10,987 nt of DNA from Nitrospirae bacterium RBG_16_43_11 (GTDB taxonomy: Bacteria > Nitrospirota > 9FT-COMBO-42-15 > HDB-SIOI813), in the NCBI GenBank assembly GCA_001805165.1, contig MHEI01000065.1, forward strand, positions 10,804-21,790, written 5' to 3'. The notes below the pieces were generated by a model. It was not told the DNA's origin. It did no database searches and saw only the letters and a list, made by a program, of their open reading frames with translations. This document shows, in pieces, positions 1 through 6,631 of the stretch (its first letter is position 1; the number at the start of each line of letters is the position of its first letter). A program made the position numbers and the translations under genes.

Positions 1-1
1 C

Positions 2-973
2 AATACAGCGCCTTTCGGGACTGCTTTTACCGTATCTGTAGATGCACGACATGGTATTACTACAGGTATATCGGCGCAGGATCGGGCTGTCACAATCCTT
101 ACTGCCTTAAGACCTGAGACAAGGCCGGGTGATTTGGCAAGACCAGGACATATATTCCCCATCATGGCGCAAAATGGCGGTGTCTTAAAAAGGGCAGGTC
201 AGACAGAAGGGTCTGTTGACCTTGCCAAGCTTGCAGGGCTGTATCCCTCCGGTGTGATATGCGAAATAATGAATGAAGACGGCACTATGTCAAGGTTGCC
301 GGAACTGATTTCATTTGCACAGGAGAATAACCTGAAGATCGTTACAGTGAAGGATCTCATTGAGTACAGGCTGAAAAGGGAGTCACTGGTCAGAAGAGTT
401 GCCGATTCGAGATTACCTACAGATTATGGTGATTTTAAGGTTATAGTCTATGAAGATGACCTGGAGCATAATATACATTTTGCACTAATCAAAGGGGATA
501 TTAATGCCCTTACGAATGTTCTTGTACGTGTCCATGCAGCATGTATTACAGGGGATATTTTCAAATCAAAGAGGTGTGACTGCGGAGAACAGCTTCAAAA
601 GGCTATGGAGATAATAGAGAATGAGGGGGCCGGTATAGTGCTTTATATTAACAATAACCTTAAAGAGTCAGTGATTGGCAAGATCACCTTATACAAGTCA
701 CAGGATGAAGAGATGGAAGGTGCTAAGGATTCTGTCATCGGAGGAAACATGCCTGTGCTGAGGGAATATGGTGTCGGCGCCCAGATACTGGTTGATCTTG
801 GCGTCAGGCACTTAAGGTTAATGACAAATAACCCAAGGAAGATTGTAGGGTTGGAGGGATATGGGCTGGACGTAGCAGAACGTGTACCTATTGAGGTCAC
901 TCCTCATGAGGACAATATTGATTATCTTAAGGCTAAGAAGCGGAAATTAGGTCATATGTTAAGCAAAATCTGA
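2..973 (+). CDS. ribBA: RibBA-type bifunctional riboflavin protein, 5' truncated by window; cyclohydrolase II half degenerate (RibBX-like)
   Basis: The reading frame is open from base 2 to the TGA at 971-973, giving 323 visible residues of a family usually near 400, so about 75-80 N-terminal residues lie upstream. The TTG at 134 is internal: family motifs such as PFGTAFTVS and GITTGIS precede it. The first half is 3,4-dihydroxy-2-butanone-4-phosphate synthase (RibB: ribulose 5-phosphate to DHBP plus formate), shown by RPGHIFP, RAGQTEGSVDLA and EIMNEDGTM. The second half aligns with GTP cyclohydrolase II (RibA). The three zinc cysteines (codons at 542, 575, 581), the Tyr equivalent to E. coli Tyr105, the Arg equivalent to Arg128, TNNPRKIVGLEGYGL and the KLGHML tail are kept. 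The RQEGRNIGL and TVEAN motifs are absent, and the residue matching E. coli Asp126 is Val (755-757). The RibA half is therefore probably not a normal cyclohydrolase. ribH follows 26 bases downstream, so the two are likely co-transcribed. Very sure of family, less sure of RibA inactivity. Confidence 0.95.
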   Translation, partial: NTAPFGTAFTVSVDARHGITTGISAQDRAVTILTALRPETRPGDLARPGHIFPIMAQNGGVLKRAGQTEGSVDLAKLAGLYPSGVICEIMNEDGTMSRLPELISFAQENNLKIVTVKDLIEYRLKRESLVRRVADSRLPTDYGDFKVIVYEDDLEHNIHFALIKGDINALTNVLVRVHAACITGDIFKSKRCDCGEQLQKAMEIIENEGAGIVLYINNNLKESVIGKITLYKSQDEEMEGAKDSVIGGNMPVLREYGVGAQILVDLGVRHLRLMTNNPRKIVGLEGYGLDVAERVPIEVTPHEDNIDYLKAKKRKLGHMLSKI

Positions 974-984
974 AATTTGAAATA

Positions 985-991
985 AAGGAGG
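985..991 (+). promoter_or_regulatory. Strong Shine-Dalgarno site of ribH
   Basis: AAGGAGG ends 8 bases before the ribH ATG at 1000. It is a near-perfect anti-16S match and the strongest ribosome binding site in the window, in contrast to the weak or absent sites ahead of the chemosensory genes. Confidence 0.85.
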
Positions 992-999
992 ATATCTTT

Positions 1000-1467
1000 A
1001 TGCCGGAACCGATAGAGGGGGCAATTGTTGGAAAGGGTCTTAAGTTTGGAATAGTTGTAAGCAGGTTCAATGACTTTATTACAAGCAGGTTGCTGGCAGG
1101 CGCCCTGGACGCATTCAAACAATGTGATGTAGATGACGGCAATATTACTGTTGTCAGGGTGCCAGGCTCTTTTGAGATCCCTATGGTTACAAAGAAAATG
1201 GCCATGTCTGATAAGTACAATGCAATTATATGCCTTGGCGCTGTTATCAGGGGCGCTACGCCTCACTTTGAATATATTTCTGCAGAAGTAACAAAGGGTA
1301 TAGCAAGTATAGCTTTAGATGCAGGCATACCTGTTATATACGGTGTTCTGACCACAGACAGTGTGGATCAGGCTATTGAAAGGGCCGGTACCAAGAACAG
1401 GAACAGGGGGTGGGATGCCGCCTTGCAGGCGATTGAGATGGCTAATCTTTACAAAGTGCTTGTTTAA
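1000..1467 (+). CDS. ribH: 6,7-dimethyl-8-ribityllumazine synthase
   Basis: This 155-residue protein matches the normal length of lumazine synthase. The enzyme condenses 5-amino-6-ribitylaminouracil with DHBP in the cytoplasm, the penultimate step to riboflavin. It usually forms pentamers or icosahedral 60-mers. Visible motifs in order are VVSRFNDFIT near the N-terminus (substrate binding), VPGSFEIP, then GAVIRGATPHFEY holding the catalytic-region His, and GVLTTDSVDQAIERAGTK near the C-terminus. The tail NRNRGWDAA is a slightly unusual version of the common AGNKGWEAA segment but keeps its shape. The ATG is fixed by the AAGGAGG site 8 bases upstream. The gene lies between ribBA, whose first half makes one of its substrates, and nusB, an arrangement common in many bacteria. 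Nothing suggests loss of function. Confidence 0.97.
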   Translation: MPEPIEGAIVGKGLKFGIVVSRFNDFITSRLLAGALDAFKQCDVDDGNITVVRVPGSFEIPMVTKKMAMSDKYNAIICLGAVIRGATPHFEYISAEVTKGIASIALDAGIPVIYGVLTTDSVDQAIERAGTKNRNRGWDAALQAIEMANLYKVLV

Positions 1468-1483
1468 CTTACGAAGGGGGATA

Positions 1484-1906
1484 ATGGGATATCGCAGAAA
1501 GGCAAGAGAATATGCTTTACAGATGTTGTATCAGTATGATATCAGTCAACAGTCCTCCGGCCTTTTTGATGGGTTCTGGTCGGATAAAGTAGTGCAGGAT
1601 GATATCAGGGAATTTGCCAATATTCTTGTTGATGGTGTAATAAAGAATGTTTCAATGATAGATGAGAAGATCAGGCTGTCAGCTAGTCACTGGAGTGTAG
1701 ACAGGATGGCAGTAGTAGATCGCAATATTTTGAGAATGGCTATATTTGAATTGCTCTATATTAGAGATATCCCTGCGAAGGTTACTATAAATGAGGCTAT
1801 AGAGATTGCAAAGAGGTATGGAGTAGAAGAATCCGGCTCATTTGTGAATGGAATACTTGATAGAGTTGTGAAAGACCATCAGGAGATTATCGCGGATAAG
1901 TTATGA
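1484..1906 (+). CDS. nusB: Transcription antitermination factor NusB
   Basis: NusB binds boxA RNA together with ribosomal protein S10 (NusE) and promotes antitermination on rRNA operons. The 140-residue product has the family's usual length and all-helical pattern. The N-terminal arginine-rich RRKAREYALQMLYQYD is the RNA-contact segment. The C-terminal part carries VDRNILRMAIFELLY, then INEAIEIAKRYG and SFVNGILDRV, the classic NusB core. I chose the ATG at 1484 over an in-frame ATG at 1361: the longer version would overlap ribH by about 100 bases and add 41 residues unlike NusB, and AAGGGGG at 1474-1480 sits correctly for 1484. The stop overlaps the purB start in an ATGA (1903-1906), so purB translation is probably coupled to nusB. 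Adjacency to ribH is a widespread conserved pair. Confidence 0.96.
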   Translation: MGYRRKAREYALQMLYQYDISQQSSGLFDGFWSDKVVQDDIREFANILVDGVIKNVSMIDEKIRLSASHWSVDRMAVVDRNILRMAIFELLYIRDIPAKVTINEAIEIAKRYGVEESGSFVNGILDRVVKDHQEIIADKL

Positions 1907-3195
1907 TAGAACGTTATACATTACAGAGAATGAAGGAAGTATGGGAACCGGAGAATAAATTTAAGAAGTGGTTTGACATTGAGGTATCGGCTTGTGAGGC
2001 ATTGGCAGAAATGGGGGAGATACCGGCAAGTGCCGTCAGGGTGATTAAAGAGAAGGCACAAATAAATATAGGGCGTATTAATGACATAGAACTTGAAGTA
2101 AAGCATGATGTTATTGCCTTTCTGACCGCAGTATCCGAGAGTATTGGCGATGAGGCAAAATACCTGCATCTGGGTCTTACATCCTCTGATGTCCTTGATA
2201 CCGGACTTGCACTGCAGCTTATTGATGCCTCAAATATTATCCTTGATGATCTCAAAAGACTGAAGGATGTTCTAAGGGAGAAGGCCCATGAGTATAAAGA
2301 TGTTGTCATGATGGGGCGTTCCCATGGCATTCATGCAGAGCCGATAACATTTGGCCTCAAGATGGCATTATGGTATGAAGACACAAATAGAAACATTGAT
2401 CGTTTTGTCAGGGCCAGGGAGACTATTAGTTATGGCAAGATATCAGGTGCAGTAGGTACCTTTGCCAATATTCCACCGTATGTTGAAGAGTATGTGTGTA
2501 ACAGACTTGGATTAAAGCCTTCTCCCATATCTACGCAGATTGTGCAGAGAGACAGACATGCTGAATTTATGTGCACACTTGGTATTATAGCCAGTACAAT
2601 TGACAAACATGCTACAGAGATCCGGCACCTTCAGAGAACAGAGGTACTGGAGGTTGAAGAACCATTTACCAAAGGGCAAAAGGGCTCCTCTGCAATGCCG
2701 CACAAGAGGAACCCTGTTGGCAGCGAAAATATCAGCGGCCTTGCAAGGATTGTCCGGTCAAATTGTATCGCTGCACTGGAAAATATCCCGTTGTGGCATG
2801 AGCGTGATATAAGTCATTCATCAGTCGAGAGGGTTATAATGCCTGACAGCACTATCCTCATAGATTATATGCTGAACAGGTTAATAAATATTATAAAGGA
2901 TATGATAGTGTATCCGGAGAATATGAACAGGAATCTTAACCTGACGCATGGGCTCATAAATTCACAGAGGGTATTGCTGGAACTGGTAAGAAAAGGAATG
3001 GACAGAGATCATGCATACAGGTTGGTTCAGAAAAATGCTATGAAGGCATGGAACAATGGCGTAGACTTCCAAAAACTTTTACTGGAAGATGAAGAGGTAA
3101 TGTCACAGTTGAGTGAAACAGATATAACATCATGTTTTGATATGGAATATCATTTAAAGCATGTAGACTATATTTTCAAGCGGATATTTGGATAG
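1903..3195 (+). CDS. purB: Adenylosuccinate lyase
   Basis: A 430-residue member of the fumarase/aspartase superfamily that removes fumarate from SAICAR (to AICAR) and from adenylosuccinate (to AMP). Length matches the short Bacillus/Thermotoga-type enzyme. Key sites are visible and fall at the same numbers as in the B. subtilis enzyme: His68 in KHDV, TSSD at 93-96, His141 in GRSHGIHAEP (general acid), and the mobile signature loop GSSAMPHKRNP at 261-271 with the catalytic Ser. The N-terminus MIERYTLQRMKEVW is canonical, which supports the ATG inside the nusB stop. There is only a weak ribosome binding site (GGATAAG), consistent with translational coupling. It is followed by an 84-bp spacer with a heptamer repeat, then purS. 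No missing residue or frame disruption was seen. Confidence 0.98.
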   Translation: MIERYTLQRMKEVWEPENKFKKWFDIEVSACEALAEMGEIPASAVRVIKEKAQINIGRINDIELEVKHDVIAFLTAVSESIGDEAKYLHLGLTSSDVLDTGLALQLIDASNIILDDLKRLKDVLREKAHEYKDVVMMGRSHGIHAEPITFGLKMALWYEDTNRNIDRFVRARETISYGKISGAVGTFANIPPYVEEYVCNRLGLKPSPISTQIVQRDRHAEFMCTLGIIASTIDKHATEIRHLQRTEVLEVEEPFTKGQKGSSAMPHKRNPVGSENISGLARIVRSNCIAALENIPLWHERDISHSSVERVIMPDSTILIDYMLNRLINIIKDMIVYPENMNRNLNLTHGLINSQRVLLELVRKGMDRDHAYRLVQKNAMKAWNNGVDFQKLLLEDEEVMSQLSETDITSCFDMEYHLKHVDYIFKRIFG

Positions 3196-3205
3196 GGAAC
3201 AGTAA

Positions 3206-3254
3206 GAAATCAGAAGTTAGAAGACAGAGGTAAGAAGTCAGAAGCGAGAAATCG
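3206..3254 (+). repeat. Degenerate 7-bp tandem repeat (7 units, consensus GAAGTCA) between purB and purS
   Basis: Seven consecutive heptamers can be read in register: GAAATCA, GAAGTTA, GAAGACA, GAGGTAA, GAAGTCA, GAAGCGA, GAAATCG. All start GA and all but the last end in A. The + strand is strongly purine rich. The tract ends 13 bases before the GGGAGGA ribosome binding site of purS. It is a decayed simple-sequence array with no obvious coding role. It has no spacer structure of a CRISPR and no hairpin of a terminator. Confidence 0.75.
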
Positions 3255-3266
3255 TGATAACTACCA

Positions 3267-3273
3267 GGGAGGA
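3267..3273 (+). promoter_or_regulatory. Shine-Dalgarno site that fixes the TTG start of purS
   Basis: GGGAGGA with GGAGG at 3268-3272 stands 7 bases before TTG at 3280. The nearby ATG at 3273 is in another frame, so the site selects the TTG. Confidence 0.75.
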
Positions 3274-3279
3274 TGATAA

Positions 3280-3522
3280 TTGAAGGTACGTGTATATGTG
3301 ACGTTAAAAGAGGGTATATTGGATCCGCAGGGCAAAGCAGTAAAACATTCTCTCAATACACTGGGGTATTCCGCAGTTGAGGATGTAAGGATTGGAAAGT
3401 ATATTGAACTGAATTTAAATAATAACTCCATAGACAAATTGGATTTTCAAATCAAAGAGATGTGTAACAAGCTCCTCGCTAATACTATAATTGAAGATTT
3501 CCGATATGAAATTGAGAAGTAG
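3280..3522 (+). CDS. purS: Phosphoribosylformylglycinamidine synthase, PurS subunit
   Basis: PurS is the small structural subunit that joins the glutaminase PurQ to the synthetase PurL in the three-part FGAM synthase of Gram-positive bacteria, archaea and several other phyla. It converts FGAR, glutamine and ATP to FGAM. The 80-residue product has the family's size and pattern: KVRVYVTLKEGILDPQGKAV at the start, LGYSAVEDVRIGKYIEL in the middle, and a helical NKLLANTIIEDFRYEI end. The start is TTG at 3280, supported by the ribosome binding site just upstream and by KVRVYV matching the usual N-terminus. It lies 84 bases after purB. Its partners purQ and purL are more than 5 kb further on, beyond five signalling genes, which is unusual because these three are commonly adjacent. 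Confidence 0.95.
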   Translation: MKVRVYVTLKEGILDPQGKAVKHSLNTLGYSAVEDVRIGKYIELNLNNNSIDKLDFQIKEMCNKLLANTIIEDFRYEIEK

Positions 3523-3558
3523 GGTTTGATGTAATTGACCTCATGAACTATTTTTATT

Positions 3559-4581
3559 ATGAGCCTTGAAGGACACTTATCGGATTTTAGCCTTCCTGAT
3601 ATTCTCCAGATAGTCCATTTAAGTAAAAAGAGTGGTGTATTAAATTTAGAAAATTCTTCCTCCAATGGAAGGGTGGTATTTCATGATGGACAGATATTAT
3701 ATGCCTCATTGCAAGGCAAAGAGAGGCTGGGAGAAAGACTTATCAGGGAGGGTATGATAAGGGAAAATGACCTTGAAACTGCACTAAGGATTCAGAAAGA
3801 CAGAAAGGTTTATGAACCATTAGGGGCAATACTTACAGAGAATAAGTTCATTGAGAAAGATATTCTCGATAATTTGATTCAGTCGCTGATTAAAGAAGTC
3901 ATATACGAACTGCTTTCCTGGGAAGAAGGGGTATTTCGTTTTGAGCCTGAAAAAGAGATGCACAATATCCCTCAAGGCACAAGCGTCAGCACAGAGTATA
4001 TATTGTTAGAGGGCACAAGATTAAGAGATGAAGGTAAAAAAGTACCCCCGGTTTTAGAAGAGGGTAAGACCTTTGAATCTTTATCCGAAAATAGAGGAAT
4101 CTATTCGAATACACTGATTACAATGATAGAAGAGTTGACAATCCCGGCTGCCGGCACAGAGGTATTAGTCATGATCCTGAGATTTGCGGGAGAGGCGATG
4201 AATCGTTCTGTTGTATTCAAGCTCACCGGAGAGAGTGCATTTGGATTCGGGCAGGTTGGGATATCAATGAGTTCAGCCGACAAGAGGATAAAGGAATTAC
4301 AGATACCTCTGGATCAACCTTCTATAATAAAATATGCAGTAGAAAATAAGAAAACGTACAGGGGAACGTTAGCTGAAACTGACTGGAATACCTATCTTGT
4401 AACACATCTTGGTGAAGGGACGCCTGTTGAAGTCTTTGTTTCACCGCTTATTCAGGGTGACAGGGTTACTGCAGTAGTATATGGAGATAACTTACCTTAT
4501 AAACAGTTGATAGGGGATACTTCAGCCCTTGAGGCATTTATCAAGATTGCAGGTATAGCGCTCTTGAAATCAAAAATATAA
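3559..4581 (+). CDS. DUF4388 (PATAN) domain protein with C-terminal GAF-like region
   Basis: A 340-residue soluble protein with no signal peptide or membrane segment. Residues 1 to about 135 form a DUF4388/PATAN domain, recognised from MSLEGHLSDFSLPDILQIV, then SGVLNLE, GRVVFHDGQILYA, and the helical region ending in SWEEGVFRFEP. The domain is known from PatA-type regulators and many deltaproteobacterial signalling proteins, where it is thought to mediate protein contacts. Residues about 185-340 look like a GAF-type alpha/beta sensor fold, with VFVSPLIQGDRVTAVVYGDN as the most telling stretch, but no ligand residue can be named. Unlike PatA proteins it has no receiver domain. The ATG at 3559 is the only good start, since an in-frame stop lies just upstream (3544). 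No ribosome binding site is visible. It begins the chemosensory cassette, 36 bases after purS and 7 before cheA. I infer a regulatory or scaffold role for the kinase. Confidence 0.82.
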   Translation: MSLEGHLSDFSLPDILQIVHLSKKSGVLNLENSSSNGRVVFHDGQILYASLQGKERLGERLIREGMIRENDLETALRIQKDRKVYEPLGAILTENKFIEKDILDNLIQSLIKEVIYELLSWEEGVFRFEPEKEMHNIPQGTSVSTEYILLEGTRLRDEGKKVPPVLEEGKTFESLSENRGIYSNTLITMIEELTIPAAGTEVLVMILRFAGEAMNRSVVFKLTGESAFGFGQVGISMSSADKRIKELQIPLDQPSIIKYAVENKKTYRGTLAETDWNTYLVTHLGEGTPVEVFVSPLIQGDRVTAVVYGDNLPYKQLIGDTSALEAFIKIAGIALLKSKI

Positions 4582-4588
4582 CATAATA

Positions 4589-6565
4589 ATGTCAAATTGC
4601 CGGGCTATAAATTCTGTAAAATATAAAGATTATTTAACTGAGGCTGAAGATATTATACAGCACCTCAACAGAGATTTGTATGAGCTTAAGTCTTTGTGTC
4701 AATCATCTCATGTCATAAATCCTGATATTGTGAACGCCTTGTTTCGTGAGATCCACACCTTGAAGGGAATTTCTGAAGTAACAGGATTGCCGAGGTTAAC
4801 TGCATTAAGTCACAGGCTGGAAGATCTGCTGGACTGCCTTAGGTTCGGTAGAATTCAGCTAAATTTCACTGTCGTAGACACCCTGTTTGAAGTAGTGGAG
4901 ATACTTACTGAACTTCTGAATAATGTCAATGAGCAGGGGATTGAGCATACTGAAATAGAACCGGCGCTTAATAAGATAGGTAATATCCTTGATAATACGA
5001 AATCAGATGATGGTGGGACTGTGACTGCTATTAACGATATGCCCCCTGATTTATCCCGAACCCTGTCTGAGTTTGAGCTTCACAGGCTCAATGCGACGAT
5101 TAATGAAGGCCATAACGTTTACAGGATATTTGCACGCCTTCATATTGATACTGTTGATGAAGAGGTAGAAAAACTGCAGGCACATCTTACAGGGTGCGGA
5201 GAAATAATTGCTGTTATCCCGGTATCAGGATTTTCTGCTGATGGCATGGTATCATTCGAGTTTATTTATTCCTCAAAAGATGAAAGATTCAAAACCGGAC
5301 TGTGTGGAGTTATTAGGGGAGAAAATACAAGTATTCAGAATATCGGGGTACACAAGAATGTTGTTCCCGGGGAGCAACCCAGGTATTCTGCAAGGAGTAT
5401 AACAAAGACTGTCAGGGTGGACATAGAAAGACTTGAAACACTTCTGAATACTGTAGGAGAGATATTATTATTAAACAGTACAATAACACACTCTTTGAAT
5501 GATTTGAAGATTCAACATGGTTACAACATACCGTTTCTGGATATTAACAAATCAGCAAAACAATTACATAAGAAATTAGCCTTTCTGCGGGATGGGCTTA
5601 TAGAGATCAGATTAGTGCCTCTTGATTATTTGTTCAGCAGGCTTACGCGAATAGTAGACATGCTTTCTAAAGAACTATCGAAAGAAATAATATTAGAAGT
5701 ATCCGGTGGTGATACAAAACTCGATAAATCTATGATAGAAGCGCTTGCTGACCCACTAATGCATATAATACGTAATGCAATTGACCACGGTATTGAGGAT
5801 AAGGACGTCAGGATTCTGAGGGGTAAGGCTTCAACAGGAAGGATAAGTGTGAAGGCCACACAGAAAGACAGCAGTGTAGTGATTGATATCGAGGATGACG
5901 GTGGGGGCATGGATTTTACCAGGATTTATGAAAAGGCGCTTGAAATGGGGCTGATAAGCGCTCACGAAAGAGATGAGAAGAGGCTTCAACTTTTGCTTTT
6001 CCAACCTGGTTTCAGCACTAAGAGTACGATTGACGATGTGTCGGGAAGAGGAGTTGGTCTTGATGTAGTGGCAAAAAACATGGCTGATCTGTCAGGCATG
6101 ATTGAGATTGAAACTGTACGTGCAAAAGGTACTACATTCAGGATTACACTTCCAGTAACTTTGCTCATAGTCAGGGCATTGATAGTCTCGGAGTCAGGGA
6201 GGGAGTTTGCGATACCTGTAAATTCTATTTCTGAAAATCTAAGATTAAAAGAAGGTGATATGATAATGATCAGGGATAAAGAGAGCATAAACCTGAGAGG
6301 AGATTGTTTACCTCTTATAAGGTTAAAAGATATATTAAAATACACTGGGAAAAATGAGGTAATTGTTCAAAATAACAAGTACGTTATTATAGCTGGTCTT
6401 GGTGTGAAAAAGGTAGGTATTATTGTTGATAAAATAAAGGGACAGCGCGAAATACTCATTAAACCGCTGGGAAAGTTCCTTAAAAAGATACCATGTGTTA
6501 TAGGTTTTGCTGAAATTGATTCAAAAAAGGTATTGCCCGTAATAGATGTTTCAAGACTAATATAG
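4589..6565 (+). CDS. cheA: CheA-family chemosensory histidine kinase
   Basis: A 658-residue cytoplasmic kinase with the CheA domain order. P1 (HPt, about 10-110) has the phospho-acceptor His56 in REIHTLKG. Residues about 153-255 form a separate globular region, starting LSEFELHRLNATINEG, in the place of P2. P3 dimerisation helices lie at about 270-345. The P4 ATPase domain (about 346-510) shows the N box IIRNAIDHG (Asn396), G1 DDGGGM (436-441), F box FQPGFSTK (471-478) and G2 SGRGVGLDVV (485-494). The CheW-like P5 domain runs from about 515 to the end. All catalytic boxes are intact, so autophosphorylation is expected. There is no fused receiver. No clear ribosome binding site precedes the ATG, which is 7 bases after the DUF4388 gene. 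The most likely phosphate acceptor is the REC-GGDEF protein encoded next. Confidence 0.95.
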   Translation: MSNCRAINSVKYKDYLTEAEDIIQHLNRDLYELKSLCQSSHVINPDIVNALFREIHTLKGISEVTGLPRLTALSHRLEDLLDCLRFGRIQLNFTVVDTLFEVVEILTELLNNVNEQGIEHTEIEPALNKIGNILDNTKSDDGGTVTAINDMPPDLSRTLSEFELHRLNATINEGHNVYRIFARLHIDTVDEEVEKLQAHLTGCGEIIAVIPVSGFSADGMVSFEFIYSSKDERFKTGLCGVIRGENTSIQNIGVHKNVVPGEQPRYSARSITKTVRVDIERLETLLNTVGEILLLNSTITHSLNDLKIQHGYNIPFLDINKSAKQLHKKLAFLRDGLIEIRLVPLDYLFSRLTRIVDMLSKELSKEIILEVSGGDTKLDKSMIEALADPLMHIIRNAIDHGIEDKDVRILRGKASTGRISVKATQKDSSVVIDIEDDGGGMDFTRIYEKALEMGLISAHERDEKRLQLLLFQPGFSTKSTIDDVSGRGVGLDVVAKNMADLSGMIEIETVRAKGTTFRITLPVTLLIVRALIVSESGREFAIPVNSISENLRLKEGDMIMIRDKESINLRGDCLPLIRLKDILKYTGKNEVIVQNNKYVIIAGLGVKKVGIIVDKIKGQREILIKPLGKFLKKIPCVIGFAEIDSKKVLPVIDVSRLI

Positions 6566-6576
6566 ATAACACGTAT

Positions 6577-6619
6577 ACATCACATCACATCTCAAGTCAA
6601 GATTATCCGGCAGAAGCCG
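6577..6619 (+). repeat. Pentamer direct repeats plus a small hairpin in the cheA to GGDEF-gene gap
   Basis: The 66-bp gap (6566-6631) contains ACATC three times in tandem (6577-6591), immediately followed by TCAAG twice (6592-6601), then a 4-bp perfect stem CGGC/GCCG around an AGAA loop (6608-6619). The hairpin is short and is not followed by a T tract, so it is not a terminator. It could act on translation of the next gene, which has no recognisable ribosome binding site, but that is only inference. Confidence 0.5.
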
Positions 6620-6631
6620 AAAAGTCGTAGA

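Noticed and set aside
638..766. Frameshift or assembly error as the cause of the missing EGRGIGL motif in ribBA
   Set aside because: I read the other frames over this stretch. They contain stops and do not encode the missing motif, and flanking family residues stay in one frame with conserved spacing.
643..1266. Three overlapping open frames on the minus strand (643-900, 933-1220, 952-1266)
   Set aside because: They lie antisense to ribBA and ribH, whose + strand motifs are unmistakable. The predicted proteins have no recognisable domain and no ribosome binding site.
1361..1483. Longer NusB starting at ATG 1361
   Set aside because: The extra 41 residues are the shifted frame of ribH and do not look like NusB; a good ribosome binding site serves ATG 1484.
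3206..3254. CRISPR-like array
   Set aside because: Units are 7 bp, contiguous and without spacers; this is a simple tandem repeat.
3535..3563. Possible sigma-70 promoter (TTGACC followed by TATTAT) ahead of the DUF4388 gene
   Set aside because: The best -10-like sequences lie 8 or 14 bases from the -35-like hexamer, too close for a standard promoter. An internal promoter remains possible but is not shown.
6608..6619. Intrinsic terminator after cheA
   Set aside because: The stem is only 4 bp and there is no T tract after it.
6566..6631. Cyclic di-GMP riboswitch upstream of the diguanylate cyclase gene
   Set aside because: The gap is only 66 bases and lacks the conserved GEMM core as I know it; only a 4-bp hairpin is present.
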